From contig JAUYHA010000155.1 of the NCBI GenBank assembly GCA_030690265.1, positions 1 through 64,000 on the forward strand: 64,000 bases of DNA, written 5' to 3'. This DNA comes from Dehalococcoidales bacterium. Its GTDB lineage: Bacteria; Chloroflexota; Dehalococcoidia; Dehalococcoidales; UBA2162. A model generated the notes under the pieces. It worked only from the letters and a program-made list of their open reading frames with translations. It made no database searches and was not told where the DNA came from. Position numbers and translations under genes: made by a program. Positions 7,239 to 15,771 of this stretch are shown in pieces (within the stretch, counting starts at the first letter, position 1; each line of letters begins with the position of its first letter).

Positions 7239-8939
7239 TTAACTGATAGAGTAAACGTTGCGTATCACTTCATAAGGGGTAGTAATGCCAAGTTTTACCT
7301 TCAGCATTCCGTCATGCCATAATGAGACGGTACCTGCTTTGGCTGCCTGAGCTTTAATTGCATCAGAGCCAGCACCTGAAAGAACTAACCTTCTTATTTC
7401 CTCGCCCATCACCAATACCTCAAAGATTCCGGTTCGCCCCAGATATCCAGTACCGGCACAGAAATTACAGCCGGTACCGATAAGGAATTCCGACCGCTTC
7501 TCACCCATCTCCTTTTCGTAAGCCTCTTGCTCATCAGGAGGGACTTTGGTGGGTTGTGAACAGTATGGACAAACACGACGCACCATTCGCTGGGCAGTAA
7601 TACCAATCAGTGCCGAAGTGAGAAGGAATGGTTCCACCCCCAGGTCTATCATTCTGAAAATAGTGCTCACTGTGTCATTGGCATGAACCGAAGAGAGCAC
7701 CAGATGGCCGGTAAGGGATGCCTGAACACCTATCTGAGCAGTCTCAGCATCCCGTATCTCCCCGACCAGAATGACATTGGGGTCAAGCCGCATACAAGCT
7801 CTTAGTCCGGTGGCAAAGGTTATCCCGGCAGTAGGATTGACCTGCATTTGATTAATATTGGCGAAGCGATACTCTACCGGGTCCTCAATGGTTAGAATAT
7901 TGCGTCCGACAGCATCAAGCTGATTAACTGTGGCATACTGGGTGGTGGTTTTGCCAGAGCCGGTAGGACCACTGATTAATATCATACCAAAGGGACTCTT
8001 CACCATCCTTAGGTACATCTCTAAAGAATCAGGCAGAAAGCCTATTTCGGGTAGCGGCAGAAAAGCAAAGGTCTTATCCAGAATTCGTAGCACCGCCATT
8101 TCTCCGTAAACGGTATTTGAGGTAGCCACCCGAATATCAATCTCCTTCTCCCCAACATCAAAGGTTATTTGACCATCCTGGGGACGGCGGCGCTCAGCTA
8201 TATTCAAGCCGCTCATTATTTTCAACCGGGAAAGCAAGGGCGGATGGACATTCAATGGCAGAGACATAATTTCATGGAGGATACCGTCAATACGGTAACG
8301 AATCCGTAATCTATCCTCTTGAGGTTCAATATGTATATCAGAGGCACGGTCTCTCACCGCCTGCTTAATCATAAGGTCCAGAGCCCGAACAATAGGAGCT
8401 TGAGTAACTGTCTCTGAAGAGAGCCGGGCCGGAGCAACCCTGCCTCTTTGATAGCGAATGGGAATCTGACTGAACTGTTCTCTAATCTCCCCACCAGCCC
8501 GATAGTTAAGGTCAATCATCTCCTGAATATCCTGAGCACTGCTGATTACCGGCTCGATTCTTTTCCTGGTCAGGGCAGCCAGCTCCTCAATGGCTTTGAT
8601 ATCCCTGGGGTCCTCCATAGCTATTACCACGCTATCGCCAGTAGCCACCACCGGGATAACATTGAGTTTTCTGGCTACATCCTCGGGCACCAGAGCAATG
8701 GCACCGGATTCAACCCCTTCTTTTCTCAGGTTCACAAAGGGCAGCCGCAGTTGCAAGCTGTTAAAGAAAGCCAACTGCTGGGGAGTGACCAACCGCTCCT
8801 GCAGCAAAATCCGCTCAAACTTGTCACCACGCTTAAGCTGGAGCTCCTTAACATGGCGCAGCTGCTCCTCGGTAATCAGCTTCGCCTCAACCAGGAGCTG
8901 CCCCAGGTCCTTAGCCAGATTTGTTTTAGTTGCCTCCAT
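7239..8939 (-). CDS. pilB: Type IV pilus extension ATPase PilB
   Basis: 566 residues. An N-terminal MshEN/GspE_N domain (about 1-150), the N2 domain (185-290, DIHIEPQEDRLRIRYRIDG) and the secretion ATPase domain with Walker A GPTGSGKTTT at 324-333, Asp box IEDPVEYR near 351 and Walker B NVILVGEIRD at 388-397. Zinc-binding cysteines form CPYC (457/460) and CNFC (491/494), typical of PilB rather than the retraction ATPase PilT. It powers pilin polymerisation in the cytoplasm. First gene of the operon, with GGAGGA ahead of its ATG and a strong promoter at 8972-9001. Confidence 0.93.
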   Translation of the reverse strand: MEATKTNLAKDLGQLLVEAKLITEEQLRHVKELQLKRGDKFERILLQERLVTPQQLAFFNSLQLRLPFVNLRKEGVESGAIALVPEDVARKLNVIPVVATGDSVVIAMEDPRDIKAIEELAALTRKRIEPVISSAQDIQEMIDLNYRAGGEIREQFSQIPIRYQRGRVAPARLSSETVTQAPIVRALDLMIKQAVRDRASDIHIEPQEDRLRIRYRIDGILHEIMSLPLNVHPPLLSRLKIMSGLNIAERRRPQDGQITFDVGEKEIDIRVATSNTVYGEMAVLRILDKTFAFLPLPEIGFLPDSLEMYLRMVKSPFGMILISGPTGSGKTTTQYATVNQLDAVGRNILTIEDPVEYRFANINQMQVNPTAGITFATGLRACMRLDPNVILVGEIRDAETAQIGVQASLTGHLVLSSVHANDTVSTIFRMIDLGVEPFLLTSALIGITAQRMVRRVCPYCSQPTKVPPDEQEAYEKEMGEKRSEFLIGTGCNFCAGTGYLGRTGIFEVLVMGEEIRRLVLSGAGSDAIKAQAAKAGTVSLWHDGMLKVKLGITTPYEVIRNVYSIS

Positions 8940-8971
8940 TTCCTCCGTCTCTCCACGCTTAGTTGAAGAAA

Positions 8972-9001
8972 ATTATAAGCCGCCCCACATCAAAGTGTCA
9001 A
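8972..9001 (-). promoter_or_regulatory. Sigma-70 type promoter of the pilus operon
   Basis: On the minus strand TTGACA (8996-9001), an 18-base spacer and TATAAT (8972-8977), 33 bases upstream of the pilB ATG. Both hexamers match consensus exactly. Confidence 0.85.
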
Positions 9002-9027
9002 AACCTTACTCCACCGCACCACCCATA

Positions 9028-9411
9028 TTAAAAGCGGACCTGGCGCTCGGCGACAACCCTGGCAAGGGAACGAATTTCATCCAGGTCTACCGGTTTTTTC
9101 AGGAGGTAAAAACTAATCTTGTCATCAGCGGCTCTTTCCAGTTGCTCACGAAAGTCATCATAAAAAGCAGTAACAATGTAGATAGGCACAGTCTGTCCTA
9201 TTTTCCACAGTTCCCGTAATGTTTCCACTCCGTTCAAACCGGGCATTTTAAGGTCAAGGAAAATCAAATCAAACTTGTTTTCCCGTGCCTTCAGGATACC
9301 CTTCTCGCCCGTTTCCGCTGTTTCCACCTCATAGTCAGTATCTTCAAGTGCCCTGAGAAAAGACTTGCGAATTACTTCTTCGTCATCAATCACCAGTATC
9401 CGTATGCTCAT
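9028..9411 (-). CDS. Single-domain response regulator (CheY-like)
   Basis: 127 residues, a receiver domain only. The acidic pair is Asp9/Asp10 (VIDDEE), the phosphoacceptor Asp53 (FLDLKMPG), Thr81 and Lys105 (LLKKPVD) complete the site. With no output domain it must act through protein contacts, or in a phosphorelay. Its start overlaps the stop of the kinase at 9408 by four bases, so the two are translationally coupled and are almost surely a cognate pair. It ends 88 bases before the pilB start, so control of pili is suggested by position only. Confidence 0.88.
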   Translation of the reverse strand: MSIRILVIDDEEVIRKSFLRALEDTDYEVETAETGEKGILKARENKFDLIFLDLKMPGLNGVETLRELWKIGQTVPIYIVTAFYDDFREQLERAADDKISFYLLKKPVDLDEIRSLARVVAERQVRF

Positions 9412-10127
9412 CCAGGCCCTCCTTTTGCTGCCAGGGGCAAGCGAATTTCAAAGACCGTGCCCCCACCGGGTTCACTCCGGCAGGTAATATCTCCGCCGTG
9501 TTCCAGGATAATATTGCGGCTTACCGTTAGCCCCATGCCAGTACCCTGCCCGACAGGCTTGGTAGTGAAAAAGGGGTCAAATATCCGGCTCAAATTCGCA
9601 GGAGAAATGCCTTTGCCACTATCGGTAATTGTCACCTCAATAAAGTTACCCCGGCGGTATCCTTCGATACTAATCTCTTTTTTGGCACTCACTGCGACCG
9701 CATCCAGAGCATTAGTGACCAGATTAAGCAACACCTGATGTATACCATCCACTCTTATCCATACTTCAGGAATGTCTTCAGCAACATGCCAGGTAAACCG
9801 GACGCCCTCTTTTTCAATGCGGTAGGATAACAGCTGGACAAGCCGCTCAATAATCTCAGGCAGACTTTGCTTATGATATTCTTCCTCACTTCGCTTCTCT
9901 ATACGGGAAAAGGTGGTAAGATTCTGAACAATACCGGCACATCGCTTTGTTTCACGCTCAATATCCTGCAGGACAGAAAATCTCGGGTCGTCTGCGGCGG
10001 TCTTCTCCAGACAGTACTGGGTAAAGTTGAGTATGCCCATTAGCGGATTAAGCAACTCGTGGGCAATGCCGGCAGCCATTGTGCCAATAGCGGTCAGTTT
10101 CTCAGTTTCTGTCCAGCTATCCTGCAT
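9408..10127 (-). CDS. Soluble sensor histidine kinase
   Basis: 239 residues with no membrane helix and no N-terminal sensor domain. HisKA with the phospho-His23 in IAHELLNPL, then HATPase_c with N box (NLVTNALDA, about 135-145), G1 box DSGKGI, F box FDPFFTTK and G2 box GTGMGL. Because it lacks a sensor, it probably receives its signal from a partner protein or modulates another kinase. The four-base overlap with the downstream CheY-like gene links them. It lies 55 bases downstream of the response regulator at 10183 on the same strand. Confidence 0.88.
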   Translation of the reverse strand: MQDSWTETEKLTAIGTMAAGIAHELLNPLMGILNFTQYCLEKTAADDPRFSVLQDIERETKRCAGIVQNLTTFSRIEKRSEEEYHKQSLPEIIERLVQLLSYRIEKEGVRFTWHVAEDIPEVWIRVDGIHQVLLNLVTNALDAVAVSAKKEISIEGYRRGNFIEVTITDSGKGISPANLSRIFDPFFTTKPVGQGTGMGLTVSRNIILEHGGDITCRSEPGGGTVFEIRLPLAAKGGPG

Positions 10128-10182
10128 TTTGACCTCCCAGTGTCATAACCAAAAATCAGGGCCCCCTCATGGCATAATTTTT

Positions 10183-10926
10183 CTAAGCCACCACTTCTTT
10201 CAGGACTACCTGAAAGTTTGCCCCGGAGCTAGGCCTCAATCCCCGACGAGCCCCGGAGCGTCTGAGATAGCTTAAAAAGTCGCTCCTGGTTGATGTTGAT
10301 ACCTCCTCCACTTTTTCGACTTCGGGCATGTTCCTGAGCTTATCCAGGAAATTCGGCAGCGGGTTATTGAATAGCTCGACAGCGAGAACAGTGCCCCGGT
10401 CCCAGGAGCCAACCATCTGCCGGACATCAGACTTACTCTCCTTCAGCATCTCATCTAACTGGCTGAGGAACCGCATTATCTGAACAGCGTCAGCAGTTGG
10501 AGGAATAGTCAGCTCAACCTCACTAACTAAACTTTTATCATCCTTAAGCGAGGGGTTATCCTGAAAGACCTGACTGATGGTTTGAGCAAGAGCGGCACTC
10601 GACAGGTCATCTTTGAGAAGGAAGGCAGATGCTCCGGCGGTGAAAGCCTCACTCCGGCGGTTACTATTTTCGGCTAGTATGATGACATCAAGTTCACGGT
10701 ATTGCTCTTTCAAACGGCGGGTAGCCTCAATACCGTCTATTTCGGAGAGACGAACATCCATAAGCACGATATTTGGGGAGAGCCGTCTTACCTGAAGCAA
10801 GACTTCCTCGGCAGTGGTACACTCACCCACTACCTCTATATTTTCTTCCGCCTCCAGTATACTCCGTAGCCCACGCCGGATAAGCTCATGACCATCAACC
10901 ACTATTACTTTGATAGCCACTGTCAT
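10183..10926 (-). CDS. Response regulator with degenerate receiver and unrecognised output domain
   Basis: 247 residues. Residues 1-125 are a NarL-type receiver with the phosphoacceptor Asp57 (LMDVRL) and Lys105, but the usual acidic pair DD is DG (Asp11-Gly12) and the conserved Thr/Ser is Ala85 (IILAEN). Where NarL proteins carry a LuxR helix-turn-helix, this has a domain (about 137-247) with VELTIPP, a helix, MVGSWDRGTVLAVEL and a C-terminal strand. The same domain ends the coiled-coil protein at 10949 and the regulator at 15772. It lies 22 bases downstream of the coiled-coil gene. The receiver may work poorly or without phosphorylation; the output role is unknown. Confidence 0.75.
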   Translation of the reverse strand: MTVAIKVIVVDGHELIRRGLRSILEAEENIEVVGECTTAEEVLLQVRRLSPNIVLMDVRLSEIDGIEATRRLKEQYRELDVIILAENSNRRSEAFTAGASAFLLKDDLSSAALAQTISQVFQDNPSLKDDKSLVSEVELTIPPTADAVQIMRFLSQLDEMLKESKSDVRQMVGSWDRGTVLAVELFNNPLPNFLDKLRNMPEVEKVEEVSTSTRSDFLSYLRRSGARRGLRPSSGANFQVVLKEVVA

Positions 10927-10948
10927 CGTCCTCCTGCCGGAAAGCCGG

Positions 10949-12208
10949 TTACTTTTCTTTCAGAGTTATCTTGAGTCTTTTCACTTCTTGCCCCCCGGCA
11001 TTTCTTGCTAGCGAGCCGGATTTCCCCTTCTTAACCACCTGCTCAAGAGTCTCCGGTATCACTTCAATACCCGGCGTCTCTTCTAGCCAGCGGATTAAGG
11101 GCATAGGTTTCTCCAGTGACACTTTTATGGTGCTGCCCTCGTCCCAGGTGCCGGTGGTTCTAACAATCTTAAGCTCGGGAGTAGTTTGCAAGCGGTCATA
11201 AAATTTTGAAGCCGCCGCCGGGTCCAGCGGTACCGCTATAGCCAGCTCTATCTCGCCTACATAAAGCTCTTCCCTATCCAAATCTAATTGAACTGAACTT
11301 TCTCCCCGCTCAGCCTTTTCCTCCCCTGGAAGTTGCTCAGATGACTCTTCTGCCTCCGCTCTTACCTCATAATCCGCTGCCTTAGCTTCAGCTTTGACAG
11401 GCTCTGTCATCTCCTTTTCACCAGCATCATTGAGCAGAGCTGATAATTCCTGCGACTGCTCAGCAGTTTCCTCCCCGGAGCGGGTGGGCTCCTCAATATG
11501 TTCCTGGCCGGTTATATCAGGTTCCACCTCAGCCTCTGGAGATGCCTCTGACTCCGGCTGAGCAACGGGTGTCTCAAAAATATTGCTCAGCTCCATTTCT
11601 TTTTCTGCTGTTTTAAATTCCTTTAACTCAAAGCTTTTATTCTCCCAGAGCAGTTTTGTTTTTTCCTGCAGCTCGGCGATGATATTTTGCCCTTCATCAG
11701 TCAGGTTTTGCAAAGATTGGGATAATCGAGAATGAGCCTGTTTATACTCTTCTTTTACCGCTTTCTCAATCTCCTCCCTTGCCCTGAGCAGAAATAGTAA
11801 CGCTTTCTGCTTTACTTCTACTCCAGTGATTTCCGCCTCTCTGTTCGCCGCCGAAAGGATATCTTCTGCCTCGTTACGGGCGGTCGCTTCCGCCTTTCTC
11901 CTTATCTCTTTTACTTCCTCATTAGCCTGGCCAATAATCCTGCCCGCTTCGGCTTCAGCTCCAGCTCTTGCTTTCATCTTAATATCGGCTGCCATCTGGA
12001 CGGCATCGCTCGCTGCCGTATCAAACACCGAACGGAGTGAAGTCTCCAGAGCTTCCCTTGAAGCTTTCTGCTCGGCAAGCAAATCCTCAACCAAAGCGGT
12101 TACCTGCTCTTCATCAAGTCCCCTTTTTACCGTTCTGAATTCTCTTCCCCACTTAAGGCTTATCTTTTTATCAGTTCGCCCGGTAAGCCACTCAAACATA
12201 CTACACAC
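10949..12208 (-). CDS. DivIVA-like coiled-coil protein with the shared C-terminal domain
   Basis: 419 residues in three parts. Residues 20-45 (FRTVKRGLDEEQVTALVEDL) resemble the N-terminal lipid-binding segment of DivIVA/GpsB proteins. A long Ala/Glu/Lys/Arg-rich coiled coil spans about 45-200, similar in style to DivIVA or V-ATPase E subunits. A Glu/Pro/Ser-rich acidic linker (205-310) leads to a folded domain (314-419) with IELAIAVPLDP, TTGTWDEGSTIKVSL and a final strand RLKITLKEK. That last domain is homologous in pattern to the ends of the response regulators at 10183 and 15772. A consensus-like promoter lies at 12238-12266. It may be a scaffold placing the signalling proteins at the membrane or pole, which is inference. 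Confidence 0.7.
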   Translation of the reverse strand: MCSMFEWLTGRTDKKISLKWGREFRTVKRGLDEEQVTALVEDLLAEQKASREALETSLRSVFDTAASDAVQMAADIKMKARAGAEAEAGRIIGQANEEVKEIRRKAEATARNEAEDILSAANREAEITGVEVKQKALLFLLRAREEIEKAVKEEYKQAHSRLSQSLQNLTDEGQNIIAELQEKTKLLWENKSFELKEFKTAEKEMELSNIFETPVAQPESEASPEAEVEPDITGQEHIEEPTRSGEETAEQSQELSALLNDAGEKEMTEPVKAEAKAADYEVRAEAEESSEQLPGEEKAERGESSVQLDLDREELYVGEIELAIAVPLDPAAASKFYDRLQTTPELKIVRTTGTWDEGSTIKVSLEKPMPLIRWLEETPGIEVIPETLEQVVKKGKSGSLARNAGGQEVKRLKITLKEK

Positions 12209-12237
12209 CCCCCTTCAATTATTTCTACTCGCCTGCA

Positions 12238-12266
12238 ATTCTAATTCGCCAGACGGCAAAAGTCAA
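12238..12266 (-). promoter_or_regulatory. Promoter of the coiled-coil / regulator / kinase operon
   Basis: Minus strand TTGACT (12261-12266), 17-base spacer, TAGAAT (12238-12243), 30 bases upstream of the start at 12208. It would drive 12208 down to 9028. Confidence 0.7.
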
Positions 12267-12355
12267 TAAAGAGCATGTTTAGTTATCTTATTGTATTGTG
12301 TTATTCACTCTTTCATTTTAGGATGGCAAAATAAATAACCTCATAAAAAATTAGT

Positions 12356-12376
12356 GTAAATTTTATTAAAATTTAC
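12356..12376. promoter_or_regulatory. Perfect AT-rich palindrome, candidate operator
   Basis: GTAAATTTTA, one central T, TAAAATTTAC: 10-bp arms with no mismatch. It lies in the 332-base divergent gap, 16 bases before a plus-strand -35 box (12392) and 90 bases behind the minus-strand promoter (12238-12266). The size suits a dimeric repressor; the winged-helix or ribbon-helix-helix proteins just downstream are candidates. Confidence 0.5.
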
Positions 12377-12391
12377 AGATATCACGGGCCG

Positions 12392-12420
12392 TTGACAAAG
12401 GTTGAATGCAATAGTATCAT
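12392..12420 (+). promoter_or_regulatory. Promoter for the winged-helix gene
   Basis: TTGACA (12392-12397), 17-base spacer, TATCAT (12415-12420), 120 bases upstream of the start at 12541. The rest of the 12209-12540 gap holds the palindrome at 12356 and three copies of TCATTTTAG (near 12313, 12448, 12470); no gene seen. Confidence 0.75.
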
Positions 12421-12540
12421 AAGGGCGCTTCAGTGAGCCAAAGGAATCATTTTAGGGGTAGCTTAAGTATCATTTTAGTGGTCTTACTGAAACAGAGGTG
12501 GATGGGTCAGGCAATAATGGGGGGTAAAAGGGTCTGAGCA

Positions 12541-12813
12541 ATGGGGATGAATAAAAGGCGCTCTAACATTGAGATAATCGCTGATATGTTGAGAGTGGGC
12601 GAAAATGGTGCCGGTAAGACAGAAATTATGTACAGCGCCAACATGAGCTACTACCAGATACAGAAGTACCTCAGCTTTCTGGTGAAGCACCGTTTTATTG
12701 ATAAAATTGAGGTGGGTAATCCATCAGTGAAATACCAAGTGACCAAGCTAGGCTCAAAACTGCTTAAAAATATTGACAGTGTAACGGAGCTACTTGGTTG
12801 GCTTGAGAAGTGA
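12541..12813 (+). CDS. Winged-helix DNA-binding protein (archaeal type)
   Basis: 90 residues forming one winged helix-turn-helix: helix 1 NIEIIADMLRVG, helix 2 GKTEIMYSANMS, recognition helix YYQIQKYLSFLVKHRFI and a wing VKYQVTKLGSKLL. This pattern is that of the short archaeal-style family (PF14947-like) that is also common in Dehalococcoidia. It probably represses or activates nearby genes; the palindrome at 12356 in its own upstream region is a plausible site. Start ATG 12541 or 12547 (both follow an AAGGG). No effector domain. Confidence 0.75.
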   Translation: MGMNKRRSNIEIIADMLRVGENGAGKTEIMYSANMSYYQIQKYLSFLVKHRFIDKIEVGNPSVKYQVTKLGSKLLKNIDSVTELLGWLEK

Positions 12814-12898
12814 CCACCTTTCAAGTTCCATTGTTTTGGAGTGCTGCTATTAAAAGTATGAAAAAGTCAATTTTTATCAGTTTTAGAAGGAGCGTCCC

Positions 12899-13219
12899 GT
12901 GACAGAAAAAAGAATGCTAATAGTTGATGCCGAAGTAGCCAGAAAAGTCGAGGAAAACCGCGGTGATTTGACCCGGTCAGACTTCGTCAGTTTCCTCATT
13001 GACAGCTGTTTGGAGACAAACTCTGAGACTGAGAAACCAAACTATATAACCAAAGAAGAATTCCTTCAGTTCCAGGAGGGAACAAAGGAGCTATTACGAA
13101 ACTTCCTTGACTTCTTTGTCAGCTATGGCATGGAACTGGGGAAGCAACCAGCAGATGATGCCTTTCAAGAACTGAACCAGACCCTGCAAGCCATCAGCTC
13201 TTACGGTAAGAAAAAATAA
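12899..13219 (+). CDS. Ribbon-helix-helix-like small protein
   Basis: 106 residues. Residues 5-40 (MLIVDAEVARKVEENRGDLT then RSDFVSFLIDSCL) fit a ribbon-helix-helix: a short strand followed by two helices with the RSxF turn. The remainder (50-106) is helical and acidic and could mediate oligomerisation or partner binding. GTG start with AGAAGGAG nine bases upstream. It is co-directional with the winged-helix gene (85 bases away) and precedes the GH3 gene. No toxin gene is adjacent, so it is more likely a transcription factor than an antitoxin. Confidence 0.6.
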   Translation: MTEKRMLIVDAEVARKVEENRGDLTRSDFVSFLIDSCLETNSETEKPNYITKEEFLQFQEGTKELLRNFLDFFVSYGMELGKQPADDAFQELNQTLQAISSYGKKK

Positions 13220-13369
13220 CACCCCACCAAGCCTCACTTCACCGCACAAGCAGCGTGATTCCGCCCAACTGCCCTCTTCACTAGAACTATTTTCTATAAC
13301 ACAATCACTTCCCAACTCTTCATCAGCACTATAGCCTATCTGTAGTAGCCGTATTCCGGGAGGTGGTTG

Positions 13370-15016
13370 ATGGTAAGGGCAATTGAGCTTCTAAAAGAAG
13401 GCAGAACAGAAGAGCTATGGCGGAGGTGCTGCGGTTTTATTGACCTGAGCCTTGAGGACTTTATGAAAATCCAGAGGCGCCTTCTTCTGGAAGAGATAGA
13501 ACTACTGAAGAGATGTAACCTGGGCCACCGCCTTATGAACGGGGCTGAGGTTCACTCTCTGGAAGACTTCCGAAATCAGGTGCCAATGACTACCTATGTG
13601 GATTATTGCCCTGAGCTTCTAGAACAGCGTGAGGACATTCTGCCGATTAAGCCCATTTTATGGGTACAAACTTCAGGCAGGTCAGGTGAATACCCGCACA
13701 AATGGGTTCCCATCAGCCCCAGATTCTGGCAGGAAGCCGGGCTGAATTTCAGCGCCATCGCCATTTTCGGTGCCTGCAAAGAGAGAGGGGACGTCCCATT
13801 CAAAAACCACCTCAAACTGCTCCATGCCGTAGCCCAGCCACCCTATCTAACCGGAGCTGTTGCCCGCAAGCTTGAAGAGGAATTTGGCTTCGAGTACCTA
13901 CCGTCCCTTCAAGAATCAGAGGGAATGTCCTTTGAAGAGAGAGCTGAAAAAGGTTTTAAGATGGCTTTATCTGAAGGCATGACCGGCTTTTTTGGCTTAG
14001 CAGGTATCCTGGTGGCAATCGGCGAAAAATTCAAACAGGGCTCTAACGGCACAGACTTTTCTGAATTATTATCACAGCCAAAGATACTATTCAGACTGGC
14101 TAAGGGCCTGCTTAGAAGCCGGCTGGCCGGGCGCCCGCTGCTGCCCAAGGACCTGTGGTCGCTAAAGGTAATATCATCTATGGGGACGGATTGCACTGTT
14201 TATAAAGAGAGAATCAAAGACCTGTGGGGCAGAACCCCCCTGGAGGTATACGGCAATAGCGAAACTACGGTAGTAGCCACCCAGACCTGGGATTATGATG
14301 GTATGGTCTTTTTCCCTAACCTTAACTTCCTTGAATTTATACCGGAAGATGAACACTTTAAGTGGCAGATTGACCACGCCTATCAGCCGAAAACAGTGCT
14401 CCTGGATGAGGTAAAAACAGGGAAAAACTATGAACTGGTTATTACCAACTTTCACGGCGGGGCTATGGTCAGATATAGAGTGGGCGATATGATTAAGATA
14501 ACAGCTCTGCGGAACGAAAACCTTGACATAGATATCCCCCAGATGGTCTTCGAAAGACGGGCTGATGACCTTATTGACCTGGGCTTTATGCGCCTGACCG
14601 AAAGGATGCTCTGGCAGGCAATTGAGAACACCAAAATACCTTACCGCGACTGGACAGCCCACAAAGAAATCAGGGGAATGCCCAGGCTGCACCTCTATAT
14701 TGAACTGGGTGATAATTACATTGCCAATGAGCAAGATATAGCTGCGGCCGTATATGACCAGATTAAGAAATCAGATGACGGCTTATATATCTACCGTGAC
14801 CTGTCCAGCCTGGAGAAGCTCATCGGGTTCAAACCGGTAGAAGTCACTCTGCTGCCTGCGGGCACTTCGGCTAACTACAAACGCCGGCGCCAGGCTGAAG
14901 GTGCTGACCTGATTCACCTGAGAATACCTCACATCAACCCCTCAGAGGAAGTTCTTTCGCGGCTGAAAGCTGAGGTGGGAGACACAGTCAAGGAAGAGGT
15001 TGCGGTAAGCAGCTAG
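13370..15016 (+). CDS. GH3-family acyl-adenylating enzyme
   Basis: About 548 residues, the usual length for the GH3 family, named after plant enzymes that join jasmonate or auxin to amino acids via an acyl-adenylate. The AMP-forming phosphate loop is seen in LWVQTSGRSGEYPHKW near residue 100, the middle motif in EVYGNSETTVVATQ near 295 and the late MVRYRVGDMIKI near 365. Bacterial GH3 proteins have unknown substrates. Start ATG 13370 follows GGGAGGTGG; a TTG at 13367 is equally placed. A methyltransferase gene follows 60 bases later on the same strand, suggesting a small biosynthetic or modifying pair within the signalling island. Confidence 0.85.
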   Translation: MVRAIELLKEGRTEELWRRCCGFIDLSLEDFMKIQRRLLLEEIELLKRCNLGHRLMNGAEVHSLEDFRNQVPMTTYVDYCPELLEQREDILPIKPILWVQTSGRSGEYPHKWVPISPRFWQEAGLNFSAIAIFGACKERGDVPFKNHLKLLHAVAQPPYLTGAVARKLEEEFGFEYLPSLQESEGMSFEERAEKGFKMALSEGMTGFFGLAGILVAIGEKFKQGSNGTDFSELLSQPKILFRLAKGLLRSRLAGRPLLPKDLWSLKVISSMGTDCTVYKERIKDLWGRTPLEVYGNSETTVVATQTWDYDGMVFFPNLNFLEFIPEDEHFKWQIDHAYQPKTVLLDEVKTGKNYELVITNFHGGAMVRYRVGDMIKITALRNENLDIDIPQMVFERRADDLIDLGFMRLTERMLWQAIENTKIPYRDWTAHKEIRGMPRLHLYIELGDNYIANEQDIAAAVYDQIKKSDDGLYIYRDLSSLEKLIGFKPVEVTLLPAGTSANYKRRRQAEGADLIHLRIPHINPSEEVLSRLKAEVGDTVKEEVAVSS

Positions 15017-15076
15017 CTCCGAACCAGGTATAAAGCGTTCAGAAACCCGAATGAAGCGGGGGAGGTTCTGCAAAAT

Positions 15077-15763
15077 ATGCTTGCCTTCTGGAATTTATAC
15101 GCCACAGTATACGATTCACTGCCAAATCACTTTCAACCCTACCAGAAACTGGTGCAACAGGTAGTTGAGGAGGTGGACAAGTACTCCAGCAAAGGCACCG
15201 TATTAGATGCCGGGTGTGGAACGGGCAACTTTTCTGTCGCCCTGGCTAAAAGAGGTTATGATGTTATAGGAATAGATAATGCGGATGGTATGCTTAACAG
15301 AGCCAGGAGCAAGCAGAACGGTATCAGCAATTTACGGCTGCTTAAATCGGATTTGGGAGAAAGGCTGGCCTTTCCTGATAACTACTTTAGCGGCATAATC
15401 TCAGTTCATACTCTCTACACGATGAGAGACCCGGAGGGGACCCTAAAGGAATATCACCGGCTACTCTCTCCCGGCGGTGTTTTTGTTTTGTCAGAATTAC
15501 AGCAGCCAATTGAAATAAAACCGGTCATCGAGGAAGCGATAAACAGAAATGGCTGGAGCGAAGCTATTAATGTCTTCTACCACCTGTTTATTCTTGGGTT
15601 ATTTAATGTAGCCCTGGGCAAGAAACTGAGGTCCGGTCTTTACCATTACTGGAACGAAAGCAGACTAAAGGAAATACTGACCAGAACCGGCTTTAGCGTC
15701 ATCTCGGTAAAGGAAACCTACACCAATAATCGGGACCTGCTCATTACTTCAACTAAGAGATAG
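15077..15763 (+). CDS. Class I SAM-dependent methyltransferase
   Basis: 228 residues with the Rossmann-fold methyltransferase motifs: motif I VLDAGCGTGNF (about 41-51), motif II acidic GIDNADGM, motif III LLSPGGVFVLSE. The C-terminal third has a longer helical region (EAINVFYHLFILGLFNVAL) that may form the substrate lid. It belongs to the UbiE/Methyltransf_11 type; the acceptor is unknown. It follows the GH3 gene in the same direction and is convergent with the response regulator at 15772, with only 8 bases between stops. Confidence 0.85.
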   Translation: MLAFWNLYATVYDSLPNHFQPYQKLVQQVVEEVDKYSSKGTVLDAGCGTGNFSVALAKRGYDVIGIDNADGMLNRARSKQNGISNLRLLKSDLGERLAFPDNYFSGIISVHTLYTMRDPEGTLKEYHRLLSPGGVFVLSELQQPIEIKPVIEEAINRNGWSEAINVFYHLFILGLFNVALGKKLRSGLYHYWNESRLKEILTRTGFSVISVKETYTNNRDLLITSTKR

Positions 15764-15771
15764 AGCCGACA

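Noticed and set aside
12899-13219. An antitoxin of a toxin-antitoxin pair
   Set aside because: The ribbon-helix-helix-like protein has no toxin-like neighbour; flanking genes are a winged-helix protein and a GH3 enzyme.
13370-15016. Recent transfer of a plant GH3 gene
   Set aside because: GH3-family proteins are widespread in bacteria, and base composition matches the neighbouring genes.
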